64,000 nt of DNA from Rhodospirillaceae bacterium (lineage in GTDB: Bacteria; Pseudomonadota; Alphaproteobacteria; UBA6615), in NCBI GenBank assembly GCA_002724635.1, contig PBPM01000031.1, forward strand, positions 62,001 through 126,000, written 5' to 3'. A program made the position numbers and the translations under genes. The notes below the pieces were generated by a model. That model worked only from the letters and a program-made list of their open reading frames with translations. It ran no database searches and was not told the origin of the DNA. Below are positions 48,141 to 58,803 of the stretch, piece by piece (position 1 is the stretch's first letter; each line of letters starts with the position of its first letter).

Positions 48141-49415
48141 ATGCGAATTCTCGTTGTCGGCGGCGGCGGGCGCGAACACGCGCTGTGCTGGGCTATCGCC
48201 GCCTCTCCGCTCTGCGAGGCACTGTATTGTGCGCCCGGCAATGCTGGGATCGCCCAAGATGCGGAATGCTTCCCCATTGCCGCCGACGATGTCGACGGCC
48301 TCGTTGCCTTCGCCACCGAACAGGCGATCGATCTGGTCGTGGTCGGCCCCGAGGCACCGCTGGTTCTCGGAATAGTCGACCGGCTCGAAGCAGCCGGGAT
48401 CATAGCCTTCGGGCCACGCGCAGACGCCGCCATGCTCGAGGGTTCCAAGGGCTTCATGAAGGATCTGTGCGACCGCCACGGCATCCCCACCGCCTCTTAC
48501 GGACGTTTCACCGACGCCGAAACAGCGAGGGCCTATATCCGCGAACAGGGCGCCCCCATCGTGGTCAAGGCGGACGGTCTGGCCGCGGGCAAGGGCGTCA
48601 CCGTGGCCCGGACCGTCGACGAGGCGCTCGACGCGGTAGACCAAGCGATGAACGACAAGGCCTTCGGCGACGCCGGCGCCGAGCTGGTTATCGAGGAGTT
48701 CCTGCCCGGCGAGGAGCTGTCCTTCTTCGCACTCGTCGACGGCGAGACCGCCCTGCCGCTGGCCGGCGCACAGGACCACAAGGCGGTCGGCGACGGCGAC
48801 ACCGGCCCTAATACCGGCGGTATGGGCGCATACTCGCCCGCCCCCTCACTCACGCCCGAGCTCGAGGCCGAGGTGATGGGAACGATCATTCTGCCGACCG
48901 TGCGCGGCATGGCTGCCGACGGGTATCCCTATCACGGGGTCCTCTATGCCGGGCTGATGCTCGACGGGGGACGTCCCAAGCTGCTCGAGTACAACGTTCG
49001 TTTCGGCGACCCGGAATGCCAGGTCCTGATGATGCGCCTGCGCTCCGATATCGTGCCGGCCCTTGTTGCTTCATGCGACGGCACACTTTCAAACTTCGAT
49101 CTGCGCTGGTCTAACGATGCGGCGCTCACCGTGGTACTGGCCGCGAATGGCTACCCGGGCGCCTACCAGAAAGGCACGGAGATACGCGGGCTTGACGCCG
49201 CGGCGGCGACCGGAGCCACCGTGTTCCATGCAGGCACGGCCGCCGATGGTGAAACAATTCGCGCGACCGGCGGGCGGGTGCTCAACGTCACAGCGCGTGG
49301 TCCCAGCATCGCCGAGGCCCAAGCGAATGCCTATGCCGCGGTCGATGCCGTCGACTGGCCCAACGGGTTCTGCCGTCGTGATATCGGCTGGCGGGCGGTC
49401 GCTTGCGAGGCCTGA
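48141..49415 (+). CDS. purD: phosphoribosylamine-glycine ligase
   Basis: PurD is the second step of purine synthesis, ATP-dependent ligation of glycine to phosphoribosylamine. The 424-residue ATP-grasp enzyme shows [15 protein letters not shown] at the N-terminus, [39 protein letters not shown] and [15 protein letters not shown] precedes the ATG. It is divergent from xseA with a 64-base gap. Confidence 0.97.
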   Translation: MRILVVGGGGREHALCWAIAASPLCEALYCAPGNAGIAQDAECFPIAADDVDGLVAFATEQAIDLVVVGPEAPLVLGIVDRLEAAGIIAFGPRADAAMLEGSKGFMKDLCDRHGIPTASYGRFTDAETARAYIREQGAPIVVKADGLAAGKGVTVARTVDEALDAVDQAMNDKAFGDAGAELVIEEFLPGEELSFFALVDGETALPLAGAQDHKAVGDGDTGPNTGGMGAYSPAPSLTPELEAEVMGTIILPTVRGMAADGYPYHGVLYAGLMLDGGRPKLLEYNVRFGDPECQVLMMRLRSDIVPALVASCDGTLSNFDLRWSNDAALTVVLAANGYPGAYQKGTEIRGLDAAAATGATVFHAGTAADGETIRATGGRVLNVTARGPSIAEAQANAYAAVDAVDWPNGFCRRDIGWRAVACEA

Positions 49416-49419
49416 ACAG

Positions 49420-49872
49420 TCAGCGCCGGGCGGCGAAGAACGCTCGCAGCATCTCCGCACATTCGCCCTCTTTGAGTCCGCCCACAATCTCAGGCGCGTG
49501 ATTGCATGTCGCCTGTTCAAAGATCCGCGCCCCATGTTCGACGCCGCCCCCCTTGGGGTCGTAGGCACCGAAGAACAGCCGGCGAATCCGGGCAAACGCG
49601 ATCGCCTGGGCGCACATGGCGCAGGGTTCCAGCGTGACATACAGGTCGCAGTCCGACAGCCGCGGCGCAGACAATTCCCGCGCGGCCATGCGAATTGCCA
49701 GCAACTCCGCATGGGCCGTCGGGTCGTGGTCCTGTTCGACCCGGTTTCCCGCGATGGCCACAATCCGCGAGGCGGCCCAATCGACGATCACGGCACCCAC
49801 AGGCACGTCGCCCATCGTCGCGGCTTCCCGGGCCGCGGCCAGAGCCTGTTGCATGTAACGTACGTCTTCCAT
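49420..49872 (-). CDS. tadA: tRNA-specific adenosine deaminase
   Basis: TadA converts A34 of tRNA-Arg(ACG) to inosine. The 150-residue protein has the zinc/catalytic HAE motif in DPTAHAELLAIR and the PCxxC motif in LEPCAMCAQAI. GAYDPKGGGVEHG fits TadA rather than a free-nucleoside deaminase. The frame is open to 49965, but MEDVRYMQQAL at 49872 is the proper start. It converges on purD with a 4-base gap. Confidence 0.92.
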   Translation of the reverse strand: MEDVRYMQQALAAAREAATMGDVPVGAVIVDWAASRIVAIAGNRVEQDHDPTAHAELLAIRMAARELSAPRLSDCDLYVTLEPCAMCAQAIAFARIRRLFFGAYDPKGGGVEHGARIFEQATCNHAPEIVGGLKEGECAEMLRAFFAARR

Positions 49873-49939
49873 GGAACGGACGGTGCCTGTGCAAGCGCGA
49901 AATTGCAACGACGCGCAGGTGCCGCGTAGAGTGCGCCGC

Positions 49940-50653
49940 ATGTCCAGACCCGTGATCGGCATCACCCTCGATTCCGAGGACCCCGGCAGCTACTCTAACC
50001 TGCCCTGGTACGCCCTGCGCCAGAATTATACCGACGCGGTGGCCGAGGCCGGCGGCCTGCCGCTACCGCTGCCCCACGAACCCGACCGGGCCGAGGACTA
50101 TCTCGACGTGATCGACGGGCTGGTCATCACCGGCGGCGCATTTGATGTCGATCCGTCCCTGTTCGGCGCCGGAGAACGGCACCCCACCGTCGTCACCAAG
50201 GACCGGCGCACGGCATTCGAGCTCGCCACCACCCGCGGCGCGCTCGAACGCGACATGCCCCTGCTCGGCATCTGCGGCGGCCAGCAGCTTCTGCATGTGG
50301 CGCTAGGCGGCACCCTGATCCAGCATATTCCCGACGAGATCGAGAAACCGCTCGCGCACGAGCAGCCCAACCCACGCCACGAGCCCGGCCACAGCGTTTC
50401 CGTGCGATCCGGCACGTTGCTGCACCGGATCGTCGACACAGACTCGCTCGAGGTGAACAGCGCACATCACCAAGCCGCTAAGGTCGCGTCGGACCGCATC
50501 GTGATCAACGCGGTCGCCCCCGACGGGGTGATCGAGGGAATTGAGGCCGTGGATGCGCGTTTCGTGCTGGGTGTCCAGTGGCATCCGGAGTACAAGGTCT
50601 CGGTGGGCGATGATGCAATCTTCCGGGCCTTCATCGACGCCGCCACCCGCTAG
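49940..50653 (+). CDS. class I glutamine amidotransferase, PuuD/C26 type
   Basis: The 237-residue gamma-glutamyl hydrolase-like protein has the nucleophile in LGICGGQQLLHV, the catalytic His-Glu in VQWHPEY, and the C26-type features ITGGAFDVDPSLFG and VNSAHHQAAK. The closest characterised relatives hydrolyse gamma-glutamyl-GABA (PuuD); no other putrescine genes are near, so the substrate is open. The start MSRPVIGITLDSE at 49940 is chosen over upstream frame extension. It is divergent from tadA. Confidence 0.9.
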   Translation: MSRPVIGITLDSEDPGSYSNLPWYALRQNYTDAVAEAGGLPLPLPHEPDRAEDYLDVIDGLVITGGAFDVDPSLFGAGERHPTVVTKDRRTAFELATTRGALERDMPLLGICGGQQLLHVALGGTLIQHIPDEIEKPLAHEQPNPRHEPGHSVSVRSGTLLHRIVDTDSLEVNSAHHQAAKVASDRIVINAVAPDGVIEGIEAVDARFVLGVQWHPEYKVSVGDDAIFRAFIDAATR

Positions 50654-50683
50654 TCAAAGCAACCAACCGATCGGCGCCAGCGC

Positions 50684-51415
50684 ATGAATTCCGACGCACC
50701 CAAGGGCGAGCGCATCGCCAAGGTCATTGCGCGGGCGGGTGTATCCTCGCGCCGCGAGGCCGAGCGCTGGATCGCGGACGGCCGCGTCACCCTCGATGGC
50801 AAACCGGTGGACTCGCCCGCGCTGAATGTCGCGACCGACGCCAACATCCGGATCGACGGGAACCCATTGCCCGCACGCGACGCTGCGCGCGTCTGGCGCT
50901 ATCACAAGCCCCAAGGCCGGCTCACCACCCATCGTGACCCCGAGGGTCGGCCGACCATCTTCGACGCACTGCCGGCCGAACTGGCCCACGCCAAGCCGGT
51001 GGGGCGACTGGATATGAACTCCGAAGGCCTGCTTCTGCTGACCAACGATGGTACGCTCGCGCGATGGCTGGAGCTGCCGTCGACGGGCTGGCTGCGCCAG
51101 TATAGGGTTCGGGTGCACGGTCGGATCGAGGCGGCGGCGCTGGCCCGGCTCGAACGCGGGGGCAAGATCGACGGCACCCAGTTCCGGCCCGCGCACGCTG
51201 CGCTCGAGCGCCAGGTCGGGGCGAATGCCTGGCTGACCATCACGATCCGCGAAGGCAAGAACCGCGAGGTCCGGCGACTGATGGCGCATCTCGGATACAC
51301 TGTGAACCGGCTAATCCGCACCGGTTATGGACCGTTTCAGCTGGGCAAGCTGCCGCGCGGCCATGTACAGGAAGTCACACCTAAGATTCTCGCCGAACAG
51401 TTACCCCGCACATGA
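50684..51415 (+). CDS. rRNA pseudouridine synthase, RsuA/RluB family
   Basis: The 243-residue protein has an N-terminal S4 RNA-binding domain (ERIAKVIARAGVSSRREAERWI) and a pseudouridine synthase domain whose catalytic D110 is in VGRLDMNSEGLLLLTND. REGKNREVRRLM is also typical. The pattern is closest to RluB (23S U2605). Its stop overlaps the rsmD start, so two rRNA modification genes are coupled. Confidence 0.92.
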   Translation: MNSDAPKGERIAKVIARAGVSSRREAERWIADGRVTLDGKPVDSPALNVATDANIRIDGNPLPARDAARVWRYHKPQGRLTTHRDPEGRPTIFDALPAELAHAKPVGRLDMNSEGLLLLTNDGTLARWLELPSTGWLRQYRVRVHGRIEAAALARLERGGKIDGTQFRPAHAALERQVGANAWLTITIREGKNREVRRLMAHLGYTVNRLIRTGYGPFQLGKLPRGHVQEVTPKILAEQLPRT

Positions 51416-51987
51416 CAGCCCAACCCGGACGTCTGCGCATCATCGGCGGTAGCCACCGCGGACACCGCATCGAGATACCGACCGGCTCGGACGCACGTCC
51501 CACGGGCAACCGGGTCCGCGAGGCCCTGTTCAACATCCTCATGAATGGCCTCGCCGAAGCACCTCAACTCCCGGGTGCGCGGGTGCTCGACGCTTGCGCC
51601 GGTTCCGGCGCACTGGGCATCGAGGCGCTGTCGCGCGGTGCGGACCACGCGGTCTTTCTCGACACCGACCGGGCGGCGGTCCGCCAGATCGTGACCAACC
51701 TCGACGCGCTAGGCCTGTCGGACCGCGCCGATGTCCGGCGGATGGACGCCGGCCGACCGACTGCCGGTGCTCCCTGTGCGATCCTGTTCCTGGACCCGCC
51801 CTACGACAGCGATACGGCCCAGACCGCGCCGGGGGCACTCGCTGCCGCGGGCTGGCTTGCGCCGGAGGCGCTGTGCGTAATCGAAACGCGCCGCAGCGCG
51901 GCACTCAATTGTGGCGCAGAATTTATGCCGGTCGACACGCGCAGCTATGGCGACACGTCGCTGAACTTCCTAATCTGGTTAGGATAG
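51412..51987 (+). CDS. rsmD: 16S rRNA (guanine-966-N2) methyltransferase
   Basis: The 191-residue methyltransferase has the RsmD N-terminus RIIGGSHRGHRI, PTGNRVREALFNIL, SAM motif VLDACAGSGALGIEALSRGA and catalytic LFLDPPYDSD. It is convergent with mutL, 13 bases between stops. Confidence 0.95.
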   Translation: MTAQPGRLRIIGGSHRGHRIEIPTGSDARPTGNRVREALFNILMNGLAEAPQLPGARVLDACAGSGALGIEALSRGADHAVFLDTDRAAVRQIVTNLDALGLSDRADVRRMDAGRPTAGAPCAILFLDPPYDSDTAQTAPGALAAAGWLAPEALCVIETRRSAALNCGAEFMPVDTRSYGDTSLNFLIWLG

Positions 51988-52000
51988 GCACCTCGGCGGG

Positions 52001-53848
52001 TTAACGCCGGCCGAACAGGCGCTCGATATCGGCAAGGTTAAGTTCGACATAGGTCGGGCGGCCATGATTGCACTGGCCGGCATGAGGCGTCACTTCCATC
52101 TCGCGCAAAAGCGCGTTCATCTCGTCGCGGTTCAATCGCCGACCAGCGCGCACGCTGCTGTGACAGGCCATTGTACTACAGACATCGTCCAGCCGTTCCT
52201 TCAGCGAATGCGCCGCGCCAATCTCCGACAGATCGTCCGCAAGATCACGGACCAGCCCCGCGACATCCGACTGGCCCAGTAACGCGGGGACCTCGCGCAC
52301 GACGACGGCCCCGGTCCCGAACTTCTCGAGGACGAGGCCCAGCTCGGCAAACTCGTCGGCCCGCGCCGCGAGCCGGTCCGCCGCCGTTTCGTCCAGATCG
52401 ACTACCTCGGGCAATAATAGTCCCTGGCGGACCACGCGGCCGTTCGCCAGCGCCACCTTCATGCGTTCATACACCAGCCGCTCATGGGCAGCGTGCTGAT
52501 CGACAATCACCAGCCCCCCGGCCGTCTGGGAGACGATATAAGTCTCGTGCAGCTGGGCCTGCGCCGCGCCCAGCGGGAAGGCTACGTCCGCCGCCAGCGC
52601 ATCCGCCGCGTCGCCCGCATACATGTCGACATCAGCAGGTTCGGGCGCCGCTGGAGCGGATTCTAGGCCTGGAATGACGCCCGTCCCGTCCTGTGGGGCA
52701 ATATATTGCGCGGCCGCCTCGGCCAGTCCCGCCGGCACCCGGCCGCCGCCGTAGCCGCGTCCGCTAAAACCCGGTGTCCCGCCTGCCATACCGCCCTGCC
52801 GGAACGCACCCAGCGCAGCATCTGCTACTGTGGTCGAGGCCCTGTGCCCGGCGGCGGCCAGCGCATGCCGCAGCCCACCGACGATCAGGCCGCGAACAAT
52901 GCCGGGGTCGCGGAATCGGACCTCGGCCTTCGCCGGATGCACATTTACGTCGACTATCTCGGGATCGATCTCGACGAATAGAGCAACCAGCGGGTGCCGC
53001 CCGCGCGCGAGGAAATCCTGATAGGCGCCTCGTACCGCCCCGGTCAGCAGGCGATCGCGCACAGGGCGACCGTTGACGAACAGATACTGGTGCTTGGTCG
53101 TGTTTCGGTTGAGGGTCGGCAGGCCCGCATGCCCGATGAGGCGCACGCCGTCACGCTCAGCGTCGATGGCCAGCGCATTGTCGGCGAAGTCGCGACCCAT
53201 CACGTCCGCGAGCCGGCGCAGGAGCGCATCCTGAGACCGACCCAAATTCTCGGTGGCGGAGCTGGCGAAGCGCTCACGCTCACCGTCCCCGATTGAAAAA
53301 CCGATGTCCGAATGGGCCATGGCGAGCCGCTGGACCGTGTCGACAGCATGGTCCATCTCGGTCCGCTCGGTCTTCAGGAACTTCAACCGCGCGGGCGTCG
53401 CGTAGAACAGATCACGCACCTCGACCCGGGTGCCGTTGCCCAGCGCCGCCGGCTGAACCTGATGCACCCGACCACCCTCAACGTGAATCTGCCAGCCATC
53501 GGCCCCGGACACGCGCGAGGAGATGCTCAGACGGCTGACCGAGCCGATGGACGGCAGCGCCTCACCTCGGAACCCCAACGTGGTAATATGCGTCAGTTCG
53601 TTGTCCGGCAGTTTCGACGTCGCATGGCGCTTGACGGCCAAGCCGAGTTCTTCCGGCGTCATGCCGGAACCGTCATCGCTCACTAAAATCATCGAGCGTC
53701 CGCCGTCGCGCAGAACTACGTCGATCTGCAACGCGCCGGCATCGATGGCGTTCTCGACTAATTCCTTGACGGCCGACGCCGGGCGTTCAATCACCTCACC
53801 CGCGGCGATCTGGTTGACGATCGTCTCGGGCAGCCGCCGAATGGTCAT
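52001..53848 (-). CDS. mutL: DNA mismatch repair protein MutL with endonuclease motif
   Basis: The 615-residue protein has a GHKL ATPase N-terminus ([36 protein letters not shown]), a Pro/Ala/Gly-rich linker (about 340-420) and a C-terminal dimer domain. The C-terminus has the endonuclease metal motif [12 protein letters not shown], plus ACHSS, NHGRP and FGRR, so it should nick DNA itself, as in bacteria lacking MutH. It starts inside the pgi stop (ATGA). Confidence 0.96.
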   Translation of the reverse strand: MTIRRLPETIVNQIAAGEVIERPASAVKELVENAIDAGALQIDVVLRDGGRSMILVSDDGSGMTPEELGLAVKRHATSKLPDNELTHITTLGFRGEALPSIGSVSRLSISSRVSGADGWQIHVEGGRVHQVQPAALGNGTRVEVRDLFYATPARLKFLKTERTEMDHAVDTVQRLAMAHSDIGFSIGDGERERFASSATENLGRSQDALLRRLADVMGRDFADNALAIDAERDGVRLIGHAGLPTLNRNTTKHQYLFVNGRPVRDRLLTGAVRGAYQDFLARGRHPLVALFVEIDPEIVDVNVHPAKAEVRFRDPGIVRGLIVGGLRHALAAAGHRASTTVADAALGAFRQGGMAGGTPGFSGRGYGGGRVPAGLAEAAAQYIAPQDGTGVIPGLESAPAAPEPADVDMYAGDAADALAADVAFPLGAAQAQLHETYIVSQTAGGLVIVDQHAAHERLVYERMKVALANGRVVRQGLLLPEVVDLDETAADRLAARADEFAELGLVLEKFGTGAVVVREVPALLGQSDVAGLVRDLADDLSEIGAAHSLKERLDDVCSTMACHSSVRAGRRLNRDEMNALLREMEVTPHAGQCNHGRPTYVELNLADIERLFGRR

Positions 53849-55134
53849 TTCAACGCCGCCAGCCGCGCGCGTGCGCGTTCCTTGCCATCGTCCACCGCCG
53901 GCTGGTCGAAGGGGTCAACCCCCAGCATGAAACAGGCGGTGACCGTTTCGAGCATGAAATGGACCATCAGTGCGCCCACTGCCGCAGGGTCGATCCGGGC
54001 CACGTCGATCCGTCGTACCGGGCGGCCATGGGCGCAAAGGGTATCGATCGTTGCCTCCTGCTCTGCCCCGAGCAGATCGCCCGTCGTCCGCCCGGCCAAG
54101 TAGTCCGCCCCGGCATGAGATGCCAGTTCCGGCGGAACACGGTCGCCGCGTCCATCAAGCGGCTGGGCAATAATGGTGAACATCTTGTCGTCCGGCCCAT
54201 CGAGATAGAGTTGCAACTGGCTGTGTTGGTCGACGGATCCAAGTGCGTCGATGGGCGTGGTACCGCGGCCGCTCTTGCCGATGCTCTCGGCCCAAAGCTG
54301 GCGATGCCATCGCACGAGCGGCGCCAGCGAATCGGAATAGGGCATGAGCACCCCCATTCGCGCGCCCCGGCTCTGCAAAAGGGCCAGCGAGACGGCCGCC
54401 CCCTCCGCTGCGGGAACGGCATCAATAACAACGCCTTGGAGGTTCACCTTCAGCGCCTCGACCGCGCCGGCGCGCACCGCGGCAATGTCGACACCAACGA
54501 GCGCGGCCGGGAGAAGACCCACCACACTCAGCGCTGCGTACCGCCCCCCGATGTCAGCGGGATGATCCATCACCGGTACGCCCCAGCGCGCGGCTAGGCG
54601 TCGGATTGGGTTGTCGCCAGGCTCGGTGATCGTGACCGCATAGTCCGCGACCGTATCCGCGCCGCGTTGTGCCACCAAGTCGGGCATCAGGGTCATCGCT
54701 AGCGCCAGTGTCTCCGCAGTACCTCCCGATTTGGAAATCATGACCATACCCGTCCGCGCAAAATCTGTCGACGCGCGAAACCGCGCCAGAGTTTCTGGAT
54801 CGGGGTTGTTGAGAAACCGCACATCCACAGCTGGGTTCTGTGCAAGCGCGCACAACGCCTCTGCACCGAGGCTTGACCCTCCTACGCCGAGTAAGGCCAC
54901 CGTCTTGCAATGGGCGGAAAGTCGCGCCGCGGCGTCCCAGATCGCACCCAAATCGTCGGCTTGGGCGGCGATCGATAACGCCGGGAACCCCTCCTCGGCA
55001 ATGTCCTCACGCATAGCCGACCACACGTCCCAGGCTGCCGCGCGTGCCGTCGCAAGCGCATCCGCCGTGAGGCCGCCGTCGCCAATCACCTCGGCCATGC
55101 AGCGGCTAACATCCTGAGTATATATTTCCGACAT
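53845..55134 (-). CDS. pgi: glucose-6-phosphate isomerase
   Basis: Pgi interconverts glucose-6-P and fructose-6-P. The 429-residue protein is shorter than E. coli Pgi, as in several alphaproteobacterial forms. It has two SIS domains with [16 protein letters not shown], the phosphate loop [13 protein letters not shown] and [12 protein letters not shown]. The start [12 protein letters not shown] at 55134 is preferred to an upstream ATG at 55242. It lies upstream of and overlaps mutL. Confidence 0.92.
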   Translation of the reverse strand: MSEIYTQDVSRCMAEVIGDGGLTADALATARAAAWDVWSAMREDIAEEGFPALSIAAQADDLGAIWDAAARLSAHCKTVALLGVGGSSLGAEALCALAQNPAVDVRFLNNPDPETLARFRASTDFARTGMVMISKSGGTAETLALAMTLMPDLVAQRGADTVADYAVTITEPGDNPIRRLAARWGVPVMDHPADIGGRYAALSVVGLLPAALVGVDIAAVRAGAVEALKVNLQGVVIDAVPAAEGAAVSLALLQSRGARMGVLMPYSDSLAPLVRWHRQLWAESIGKSGRGTTPIDALGSVDQHSQLQLYLDGPDDKMFTIIAQPLDGRGDRVPPELASHAGADYLAGRTTGDLLGAEQEATIDTLCAHGRPVRRIDVARIDPAAVGALMVHFMLETVTACFMLGVDPFDQPAVDDGKERARARLAALK

Positions 55135-55251
55135 GCGGGTTCCGTCAGTCACGCCCGAACCGGCAGTCTGCGTCGTCCGCCGGGCCGGCGACAATGACCC
55201 ATATTGTGGACAAATCGGGCGAGTCGGAGAATGTCGGTGCACTCTTCCCTG

Positions 55252-56607
55252 TCAACCGTCGTCGGCGATCGTCCGGGTCGCCGCGAGTCCCTCGGGTCTG
55301 CCGACGACCACGACGGTCAGTGCAGCGGGATCGAGGACTTTTTGCGCAACGCGCCGAACTTCCTCGAGTGTCACAGCTTCGATCAGGTCGTTTCGCCGGT
55401 TAAGGAAGTCGATTCCGAGGTCGCGGAACTGCACCGCTACCAGAGTCCCCGCGATCGCCATCGTGCTGTCGAAGCGAAGCCCGAAGGAGCCGATCAGGTT
55501 CGCTTTCGCCCGGTCGAGCTCCTCCTGCGAGATCGCGAATTCCTGCACATTCACCCATTGCTCGCGGATTAGGTCGACCGATTTTGCCACCGCGCCGTTC
55601 TCAGTGCCCGCCCCGCCCATCCACAGGGGCCCCTTTTGAAGCGGCAGCAGGTAGCTGAACACGGAATAGGCGAGACCCCGTTTCTCACGCACCTCGTCAT
55701 AAAGGCGTGAGGTAAAGTTGCCGCCGCCAAGTACATGATTCAGCAAGATCGCTGCGTAGTAATCGGGATCGTCACGATAGAGCCCGCGATGGCCGAATAC
55801 GACCCGGCTCTGAGGAATGTCGCGCTCGACGACAATAACCTCGCCAGCCGCGCCCAACTCGGCTTGTGGGATGGTAAAGGCTTCCGCCCGCTCCGGAAGA
55901 TCGACAAAGGTCGCATCGAGCAGCGGCCCGAGTTCCGCCGCCGTCACATCGCCGACAACACCGATGATCAGCTCGCTGCGCGCAAGGCGCCGGCTCACGA
56001 ACTTGCGTAGGTCCGCCTGCGTGATCGCAGCGACGCTCTCGGGCGTCCCCGTCACGGGCCGGCTGTAGGGGTGGTCGTCAAATACAGCCTTACGAAATGT
56101 CTGCTGGGCGATCCGGTTCGGGTTGCTGGCGCCCGCCGCGAGGCCGGCCTGGATCTGGGCGCGAACACGCTCGACCGCCATCGCATCGAACCGCGGGCTT
56201 GTCACGGCCAACCGCAAGAGGTCGAATGCCTCGTCACGGTTTCGCGTGAGAGTTTTCACCTGCCCGCCGAACCCGTCGAATGTGGCATTAAAGGACAGGG
56301 AGATCGACTGGTCCGCTAGGCGGGTCTGGAACACTTCGGACTCGAGTTCTCCCGCCCCCTCGTCGAGCAGGCCCGAGACCATGTTCGCTAGGCCTTCCTT
56401 GCCGGCAGGATCAGTTGCCGCGCCGCCAGGGAACAGGAAACGCGCCGAGACGATCGGCAGCGAATGATCCTCGACCAGCCACGCCTCAATCCCGCCCGGG
56501 CTGATCACCCGCTGGATGTCGAACGCCTTCGCCGGCAGCGGCGCGAGCATCAAGGCCAGCAAGATAAGCAGCGGCGGCGCGGGCACACGCTCTATCGCCT
56601 GGGTCAT
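55252..56607 (-). CDS. secreted M16 peptidase homologue lacking the zinc motif
   Basis: The 451-residue protein has a signal peptide cut near PAKA (residues 1-28) and two M16 domains. Where the HxxEH motif should be (about 72-84) it reads EGLANMVSGLLDEG, so no zinc site is formed. The C-terminal half keeps GGGNFTSRLYDEVREKRGLAYSVFSYL. Such inactive members pair with an active M16 subunit, here the gene directly upstream, whose stop overlaps this ATG. A heterodimeric periplasmic protease is the likely form. GGGAGGGGA precedes the ATG. Confidence 0.93.
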   Translation of the reverse strand: MTQAIERVPAPPLLILLALMLAPLPAKAFDIQRVISPGGIEAWLVEDHSLPIVSARFLFPGGAATDPAGKEGLANMVSGLLDEGAGELESEVFQTRLADQSISLSFNATFDGFGGQVKTLTRNRDEAFDLLRLAVTSPRFDAMAVERVRAQIQAGLAAGASNPNRIAQQTFRKAVFDDHPYSRPVTGTPESVAAITQADLRKFVSRRLARSELIIGVVGDVTAAELGPLLDATFVDLPERAEAFTIPQAELGAAGEVIVVERDIPQSRVVFGHRGLYRDDPDYYAAILLNHVLGGGNFTSRLYDEVREKRGLAYSVFSYLLPLQKGPLWMGGAGTENGAVAKSVDLIREQWVNVQEFAISQEELDRAKANLIGSFGLRFDSTMAIAGTLVAVQFRDLGIDFLNRRNDLIEAVTLEEVRRVAQKVLDPAALTVVVVGRPEGLAATRTIADDG

Positions 56608-57968
56608 GTTTGGTCCCCTCCCGCACCCGGCAGCAATATGCCGGTGGTCGATCGTTTCATATCGAAGATCGCGCGGGCGGCTGCATTGACCTGCTCCACG
56701 GTCACCGCCCGAATCCGTTCGGGCCATGCCTCGACATCCGCGACCGTCTGCCCCGTCGTCAGCGCGGTGCCGAAGACGTGCGCGGGACCGCCGACGCTGT
56801 CGCGCGCGAAGATCGTGCTATCGATCAGGCGTTGCTTAGCTCGCGCCAGCTCCTCCTCGGTGATCCCGTCCTCTCGCAGAAGGCCGACCTGCTCGTCCAG
56901 TGCAGCCTGGACTGTCTCGACATCGACTTCCGGCCGCGGGCTAAACCATAGGCCAAACGTGGTGAGATCGAGGTCGCCGGGCGAGTACCACGCGCCGGCC
57001 GATACCGCCAGCGACTGGTCGACGACGACCGACCGATAGATGCGTCCCGTTGTGCCGCCGCCAAAAATCTCCGCCAGCAGTTCAAGCGCATAAGCATGGG
57101 AGGTATCGCCCGCAACATAGCTCGGCGCGAGATAACGACGCGACCAGGCCGGCTGGTCGACCCGTGCATCGCGCATCACCACCTCGCGCGGGGCGATCTG
57201 GGGCGGTTCCACCGGGCGTTCGCGCGGCGGCAGGGTCTTAGCTGGAATCCTTCCGTAGGTGTCCCGCGCAAGGCGCACCACCTCTTGCGGGTCAACATCA
57301 CCCGACACGACCAGGATTGCGTTGTTCGGCGCGTACCACGTCTCGTAGAAGGATTCGAGATCGGCACGGGTAATGGCCTCGATCTCATGCGCCCAGCCGA
57401 TCACGGGTAGGCGATAGGGATGATTGAGCCAGGTCGCCGCATTCACCTGTTCGGACAGCAGCGCGCGGGGACGATTGTCCGTGCGCGCCCGGCGTTCCTC
57501 GAGGATCACCTTCCGCTCCGGTTCGATGATCGCGTCGGTCAGGACGAGCCCGGTCATCCGATCCGCCTCGAGCTCCATCATCAGCCCCAGATGGCGCGGC
57601 GCGACAGTCTGAAAATACCCCGTATAATCTTGCGAGGTGAACGCGTTCTCGCGCCCGCCCAGCTCAGCGATAATCCGGGAGAATTCACCCGGCGCGTGGG
57701 TCTCGGTTCCCTTGAACATCAAATGCTCGAGATAATGGGCGATGCCGGACTTGCCCGCAGGTTCGTCGGCGGCACCGGCGCGATACCAAACCATATGGGT
57801 CACCACCGGCGCGCGATGATTCTTGATCACCACCACTTGCATGCCGTTGTCGAGTTCGAAGTTGGCCGGATTGAAGACCTGCGCCTGCGCGATGGTAATT
57901 GCCGGAAACCCGAATGCCATTAAAAGCAGCATCGCGCGGAGAACATGCATGCGTGTAAACCAGAGCAT
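56604..57968 (-). CDS. secreted M16 family zinc protease (catalytic)
   Basis: The 454-residue protein has a signal peptide (about 1-30, ending AQAQ) and an intact H78-YLE-H82 zinc motif in SGIAHYLEHLMFKGTE. ENAFTSQDYTGYF and IEPERKVILEERRAR supply the third ligand region. It is the active partner of the M16 homologue that follows. The ATG at 57968 follows AAGGA at a 10-base spacing. Pairs of this kind are widespread in alphaproteobacteria; the natural substrate is unknown. Confidence 0.94.
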   Translation of the reverse strand: MLWFTRMHVLRAMLLLMAFGFPAITIAQAQVFNPANFELDNGMQVVVIKNHRAPVVTHMVWYRAGAADEPAGKSGIAHYLEHLMFKGTETHAPGEFSRIIAELGGRENAFTSQDYTGYFQTVAPRHLGLMMELEADRMTGLVLTDAIIEPERKVILEERRARTDNRPRALLSEQVNAATWLNHPYRLPVIGWAHEIEAITRADLESFYETWYAPNNAILVVSGDVDPQEVVRLARDTYGRIPAKTLPPRERPVEPPQIAPREVVMRDARVDQPAWSRRYLAPSYVAGDTSHAYALELLAEIFGGGTTGRIYRSVVVDQSLAVSAGAWYSPGDLDLTTFGLWFSPRPEVDVETVQAALDEQVGLLREDGITEEELARAKQRLIDSTIFARDSVGGPAHVFGTALTTGQTVADVEAWPERIRAVTVEQVNAAARAIFDMKRSTTGILLPGAGGDQT

Positions 57969-58121
57969 CGATTGCAGTCCTTTCTGCGGCGCATTCAGGT
58001 CGTTGCCAGATATGGCGCGCAAGGACGCGCCGACAATGCCAATCCCGGCAATTCGCTCACTTTAACGCTACATTTGGCGAAATTGGGGCGGCGGTTGGCC
58101 GCGCGCGACCCCGACGGCACT

Positions 58122-58760
58122 TTAGAAGATGTCGAGCAGGCTATTTCGCTTACGCGAGATCGTGGGCACCTCACCCTCGGACGCCGGAACACCCAGCGCC
58201 TGGTTCTCACGCAGGCGGCGCGATTCCTCGGCCGCGTCCAACACATCGTCGACCGCATCCTGTTTAAGGCCCAGCAGCTCGCGAATGAAGTTCTGGTTGT
58301 CATCCTTGAGGACCGAAGTTTCGCGGTCGATCTGCGCACGGATGAGCGGATCGGTCTCCAGAGCGCCGGCGCGTGACAGGAATGCAGATTCTCCGGCGGT
58401 CGCCTGCTGCATGCCATCGCGTGGTGCCGCGCGAGCCGCCAGCCTGACATTGCCGCGCACTTTGCGGGTGTCGTCATCCTTGCGGAACACGGCCTGGCGA
58501 GCCTGCTCGCGTGTCGAAAGCGTTGTCAGGTCCTCGGCCCCGGGTCGCGGGGGGCGCAGCTTGAAATCAGGCGGCTGCGACAGGGGTGCACGCGGCACGA
58601 CGGCGAACTCATCGGGCGCATTGCGCTGCAGGCCGAGGGCGCGCTTTGTCGAATCGCCACAGGCCGCTAGCGCCATCGCTACGACCATCAACAGGACAAG
58701 TGCACACGGAGTACGTGTGGAACCGTCGGTGCGCGCGGGTGTCTCAAGCATGGCGGTCAT
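58122..58760 (-). CDS. bamF: DUF3035/BamF family outer membrane lipoprotein
   Basis: The 212-residue lipoprotein has a signal peptide and the lipobox ALAAC (C34). The mature part opens GDSTKRALGLQRNAPDEFAVVPRAPLSQPPDF, typical of DUF3035, in which a conserved APDEFxVVxRAPL segment precedes Pro-rich stretches and a helical C-terminus. Alphaproteobacterial members are linked to the outer-membrane BAM complex. It lies 43 bases after lspA, whose product would cleave its lipobox. Confidence 0.9.
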   Translation of the reverse strand: MTAMLETPARTDGSTRTPCALVLLMVVAMALAACGDSTKRALGLQRNAPDEFAVVPRAPLSQPPDFKLRPPRPGAEDLTTLSTREQARQAVFRKDDDTRKVRGNVRLAARAAPRDGMQQATAGESAFLSRAGALETDPLIRAQIDRETSVLKDDNQNFIRELLGLKQDAVDDVLDAAEESRRLRENQALGVPASEGEVPTISRKRNSLLDIF

Positions 58761-58803
58761 ATCCGTCCGTTCATCGCTCGGGTCGCGTTTCAGATCAGAA
58801 GAC

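Noticed and set aside
48077..48490. N-terminal extension of xseA
   Set aside because: It is antisense to purD, and a strong Shine-Dalgarno sits right before the internal ATG at 48076.
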